Shown: positions 35,321 to 37,834 of the stretch, piece after piece
Layout: each line of letters opens with the position of its first letter
How positions within the stretch are numbered: position 1 is the first letter of the stretch
Assembly: GCA_964565665.1 (NCBI GenBank)
Contig: CAZMFZ010000023.1
Span: forward strand, 1 to 37,834
Length of the DNA: 37,834 nt
Direction: 5' to 3'
Origin: CAZMFZ01 sp964565665
GTDB taxonomy: Bacteria; Bacteroidota; Bacteroidia; Cytophagales; UBA9547
Notes under the pieces: model-generated
What the model saw: the letters and a program-made list of their open reading frames with translations, nothing else
Told to the model about the DNA's origin: nothing
Databases searched by the model: none
Position numbers and translations under genes: made by a program

Positions 35321-36208
35321 TTACTGATTTTCTACAGTTCGAATTCTGGTTTTTTTAGGTTTTCTAGGCATCTTGGGTTTGTTGCCACTATTGATAGATT
35401 TGGTATACAATGCCCCAAAATACAGTACTACTGCTGAATAATACACCCATATCAATATCATTATCAGCGAACTAGCCGCTGTGTAGGCCGAAAGCGTAGC
35501 ATTGAAATTTAGATATAATCCGATGCCATATTTGCCCAAAATCAATAATATAGTAGCCAATACTGCCCCATGTAAAGCCGATTTCCAATAAATTTTCACT
35601 TCCGGCAAAAATTTATACACAAAAGTAGCTATACCAATAAAAATGATGGAAATACTCAAATAATTGGAAAGGCTAATAAGAAAACCCGCACCTCGTGGTA
35701 AATATTCTTTAATGCTGTGGCTGAATGCCGTAAGCACAAAATTGATGGCAAGTGAAAGTGTAAGTGCCACCCCTGTAATAGCTACCAATACAAACGATAC
35801 AATTCGATTAAAAATAATCAATGCCCAATCTTTCAGTGGCTTGGCTTTGATTTCAAATATGGTGCGAAGTGAATCTTTTATTTCTTCAAACACACTTTGA
35901 GCGGTAAGTACCAGAAATGCAATGGCAAGCCAAGTTGTCCAATGGTTTTTTTCGGCCACATATACCGATTTCAGAATATCTTGAATTTGAATAGCGGCTT
36001 TATCGCCCACCCAATCGTTAATTTGGTTGAAAATACGCCCCCTTACCGCATCTCTGCCAAAGAAATAGCCACAAGATTGAATGGCCAACACCAACATGGA
36101 AGGGAAAGAGAAAAATGTAAAAAAGGCCAAGGAGGCACTTAATTTGAGTATTTTGTATTTGAAAAAATCTGTAATTGCCTGATGAAGAGCATCCCAATTG
36201 ATGTACAT
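35321..36208 (-). CDS. YihY/BrkB-family inner-membrane protein
   Basis: A 295-residue integral membrane protein with about six hydrophobic segments (for example KLSASLAFFTFFSFPSMLVL, LIIFNRIVSFVLVAITGVAL and IMILIWVYYSAVVLYFGALY) and a Lys/Arg-rich C-terminal tail (KPKMPRKPKKTRIR). The order and spacing match the YihY/virulence factor BrkB family, once thought to be RNase BN and now of unknown, possibly lipid-related, function. Immediately upstream of kdsA, with a four-base gap, which would fit an envelope role. The start is ATG 36208. Confidence 0.92.
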   Translation of the reverse strand: MYINWDALHQAITDFFKYKILKLSASLAFFTFFSFPSMLVLAIQSCGYFFGRDAVRGRIFNQINDWVGDKAAIQIQDILKSVYVAEKNHWTTWLAIAFLVLTAQSVFEEIKDSLRTIFEIKAKPLKDWALIIFNRIVSFVLVAITGVALTLSLAINFVLTAFSHSIKEYLPRGAGFLISLSNYLSISIIFIGIATFVYKFLPEVKIYWKSALHGAVLATILLILGKYGIGLYLNFNATLSAYTAASSLIMILIWVYYSAVVLYFGALYTKSINSGNKPKMPRKPKKTRIRTVENQ

Positions 36209-36282
36209 ATTTTCAAAACTAAGACAAAAATGGCAAAGGGCAAATTAGATTACAGAAAGCCTGTTTATTCAAATTTAGAACA

Positions 36283-36511
36283 TTAAGGCATTGGTGGGCA
36301 GACTAAAATATCTTTTACACCCTTGCGTTCAAAATACCCTTGACTATTCAGTTTAACTCCGTCCCCATCATTTATTGTTAACGATTTAAGATTAGTAGGC
36401 TTAGCTATACCTTTTTTATTTGTAAAATCGTTTAAACTCTGCCCTTGTTGGTCTTATTTTCTGACCAATGATCAGCCACCCATTGCCCTATGTGGCTTTC
36501 AAAAATAGTAA
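36283..36511 (-). pseudogene. Broken ORF relic plus segment of the 72-bp repeat
   Basis: On the minus strand, 36511-36435 reads VTIFESHIGQWVADHWSEN before its frame ends; a second frame takes over from about 36452 and reads to a stop at 36283 (GQSLNDFTNKKGIAKP, then VKLNSQGYFERKGV, ending DILVCPPMP). Together they look like the C-terminal part of one protein broken by a frame change. The family was not recognised. There is no start codon or promoter in sight. The region 36209-36592 holds nothing else. Confidence 0.45.
36440..36511. repeat. 72-bp direct repeat, copy A
   Basis: Matches 37758-37829 at 64 of 72 positions without gaps. Both copies read IFESHIGQWVA on the minus strand, and the six residue differences in a 24-residue stretch are mostly conservative, so the segment was probably coding. 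Confidence 0.85.
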
Positions 36512-36592
36512 CTTTGTATCATAATGTATTGGTTTACTGGTGAAAAACACACAGCAAAGGCAAGTCGGGAACCCAAACAAAGGCTAAGGGAT

Positions 36593-37422
36593 TCATTTTA
36601 TCTTCATCCTAAAAATCTTTTTTGTTTCTAGAACTAATCCACACAAATCTGGGTAAATAGAATGGTAATTAATTCCAGATAAGCTCAAATCAATTAATAT
36701 ATCGTTAATAGTAGATTCATCGTTTTTTATTATAATTTTACCTAAAGTAAAATTATAACTACTTCTTAGTTCTTCAATTGGTTTCTGTTCTGCTCCGTAT
36801 AATATAAAGCAGCTTTTTTGAGAAATAACTCTATTATCTATATATGATGGTAAAACTGCGATAGGTTTCTTTTCTAAATATTCTAATTTACATTCCTTAT
36901 CTTTTTCGGGGTACATATAATCATAAAGTTTTGAATCAATTGCATCTCCGTAAAATATCTCAAAGAACTTTCTTTAGTCATTCTGTTATTAAATTCGTTA
37001 AGATCAATCAGCCAAACATTTGGACATTCATTTCCTTTTTCATCTTGTTTGTAGTCACAGATTGCAAAAAATAGTGCTATTAAAGAACTTTCTGTCCAAT
37101 CCAACAATCTAGTAGGCAAACCAAAATGTTGCATCAGATGCAAGTATTCAAAATTTGTACTTCTAACTAATTGGCATTTTCTTTTAAAGTTTTTAAAAGC
37201 TCCAAATTCATAGTTAAAGTTGTAAATGCCTTCTTCCCAAATACTAGGTCTATAAATTGAAGGAATGAGTTGAAAACTCTCCTTTAAATGACCTCTAAAC
37301 CATAAATTCTCACCGCTTCTGCTACTTTCGTGATTGGAGACTTCATTTATTGCCCTAATGTATTCGCTTAAAGAACAAATAGGCTTTTTATTTATAAATA
37401 TGCCGTTTTCGTATTCTATCAT
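36593..37422 (-). pseudogene. FRG-domain protein gene with one frameshift
   Basis: The 5' part (ATG 37422, MIEYENGIFINKKPICSLSEY) has the FRG-domain blocks NLWFRGH near residue 42 and LMQHFGLPTRLLDWTESSLIALFFA near 105-130. After NNRMTKE the frame changes; the next frame reads FFEIFYGDAIDSKLYDYMYPEK and continues to 36593 with KPIAVLPSYIDNRVISQKSCFILYG and GINYHSIYPDLCGL, the usual FRG C-terminal blocks. One extra A in the run at 36969-36971 restores a single frame of about 276 residues. FRG domains are small, widely spread, often horizontally acquired and of unknown activity, sometimes in mobile or defence contexts. Loss of function or sequencing error cannot be told apart here. Confidence 0.82.
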
Positions 37423-37535
37423 TTTTTTATTGTTTTCTTTACCTTCTGTTTAGTAAACAAATCAGCCGTATATTTTTCGTAGAGCCCCGGGCTGTTCGTC
37501 ATGTTAGCGGAGTGCATGTCGAACATTTGATAAGA

Positions 37536-37552
37536 TGGGATTTGTAATCCCA
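37536..37552. repeat. Hairpin next to the transposase end, REP-like
   Basis: TGGGATT (37536-37542) and AATCCCA (37546-37552) form a 7-bp stem with a TGT loop. It abuts the stop codon of the Y1-type transposase fragment (37554). Such a short palindrome beside a RAYT gene is what REP elements look like. Confidence 0.6.
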
Positions 37553-37553
37553 A

Positions 37554-37805
37554 TTAATAAATAGCTAATTCTAGCAACCCCTTTCTTACACCATATAAAT
37601 CGCCTCTATTGCTTAATAAATACACTTCTTCTTTTTCTGCTACTCCTGCTCTTACTGGATTGTGGTGGATATAATTGAGTTTACTTGCATAAAATTCTTT
37701 TGTCATTATCTGTTCGCCATGGTATCCTTCAGTCCAAAACAATATTTTTGCCTTCCTTGCCCTTGTTTCTCTTATTTTGTGCCCAACAAGCAGCCACCCA
37801 TTGAC
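37554..37805 (-). pseudogene. REP-associated (Y1-type, IS200/RAYT-like) transposase, C-terminal part
   Basis: The open frame runs from an in-frame TAG (37806-37808) to the stop at 37554, about 83 codons. The residues KAKILFWTEGYHGEQIM, KLNYIHHNPVRAGVAEKEE and the following YLLSNRGDLYGVRKGLLEL match the C-terminal part of Y1_Tnp/RAYT transposases (NPVRAG block); usual members carry a catalytic HUH pair and Tyr upstream, not visible here. The N-terminal part is either beyond the window edge or lost: the sequence directly upstream belongs to the 72-bp repeat and its own frame is different. No ATG at the expected place. Likely a remnant that could have mobilised the palindromes seen at 32.6 kb. 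Confidence 0.72.
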
Positions 37806-37829
37806 CTATGTGGCTTTCAAAAATAGTAA
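37758..37829. repeat. 72-bp direct repeat, copy B
   Basis: Second copy of the segment at 36440-36511, overlapping the upstream end of the transposase fragment. It is cut by the window edge just after, so a longer repeat cannot be excluded. Confidence 0.85.
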
Positions 37830-37834
37830 AATCG

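Overview
The window looks like a draft-assembly scaffold from an AT-rich Gram-negative Bacteroidota, probably near the Chitinophagales/Sphingobacteriales. Support comes from the gene content: a FucP/GluP-type sugar MFS transporter, a CarbopepD-plug-barrel TonB-dependent receptor, an Omp85-type barrel with a Lys/Pro-rich linker, an ECF sigma module with a Spy-like partner, kdsA for LPS, and several GTG/TTG starts. There are three runs of N: 100 N at 14742-14841 inside a minisatellite, 10 N at 22751-22760, and 10 N at 31148-31157. Order and distance across each N run should not be trusted.

Layout. 1-6.4 kb: the 3' part of clpC with a strong terminator, a SAM hydrolase, a GluP-like sugar transporter, a catalytically dead M16 peptidase homologue, and a sensor histidine kinase whose first ~70 codons carry three frameshifts. 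6.6-9.3 kb: a lipoprotein, then an ECF sigma factor, a putative anti-sigma factor with three VPxxYF repeats and a Spy/CpxP-like periplasmic protein, all on the + strand. 9.3-16.8 kb, all on the - strand and transcribed in the order treZ, treY, alpha-amylase, unknown gene: a set that makes trehalose from malto-oligosaccharides. 17-21.1 kb, + strand: a ferritin-like four-helix bundle protein, an Anbu-type proteasome-like protease, a transglutaminase-like protein and an exported GH37 trehalase. 21.2-30.3 kb: Omp85-like barrel (cut by a gap), DUF2130 protein, membrane-anchored coiled coil, TonB-dependent receptor, NlpC/P60 lipoprotein, M17 aminopeptidase and GT2 glycosyltransferase. 30.4-31.7 kb: two halves of DEAD-box helicases that cannot be one gene. 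31.8-36.2 kb: hisF, a methyltransferase, TrmN6-like tRNA methyltransferase, kdsA and a YihY-family membrane protein, with palindromes and small nested inverted-repeat elements between them. 36.2-37.8 kb: a debris zone with ORF relics, a frameshifted FRG-domain gene, the C-terminus of a REP-associated (Y1) transposase and a 72-bp direct repeat.

The most system-like part is 10.4-21.1 kb. Inside the cell, TreZ and TreY would convert malto-oligosaccharides (perhaps supplied by the neighbouring amylase) to trehalose, and the exported trehalase would split trehalose outside the inner membrane. Directly between them sits an Anbu protease with a transglutaminase-like neighbour, a partial version of the known Anbu gene cluster without its usual ATP-grasp and alpha-E partners. 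That these genes form one stress programme is inference from neighbourhood only.

The other recurring signal is mobile/REP-like: a perfect 46-nt palindrome, a related partial copy 22 kb away, two nested inverted-repeat elements, and a RAYT-type transposase terminus with its own adjacent hairpin. All four frameshifts found (three in the kinase, one in the FRG gene) are repaired by adding one base to a homopolymer, so base-calling error has to be weighed against real decay.
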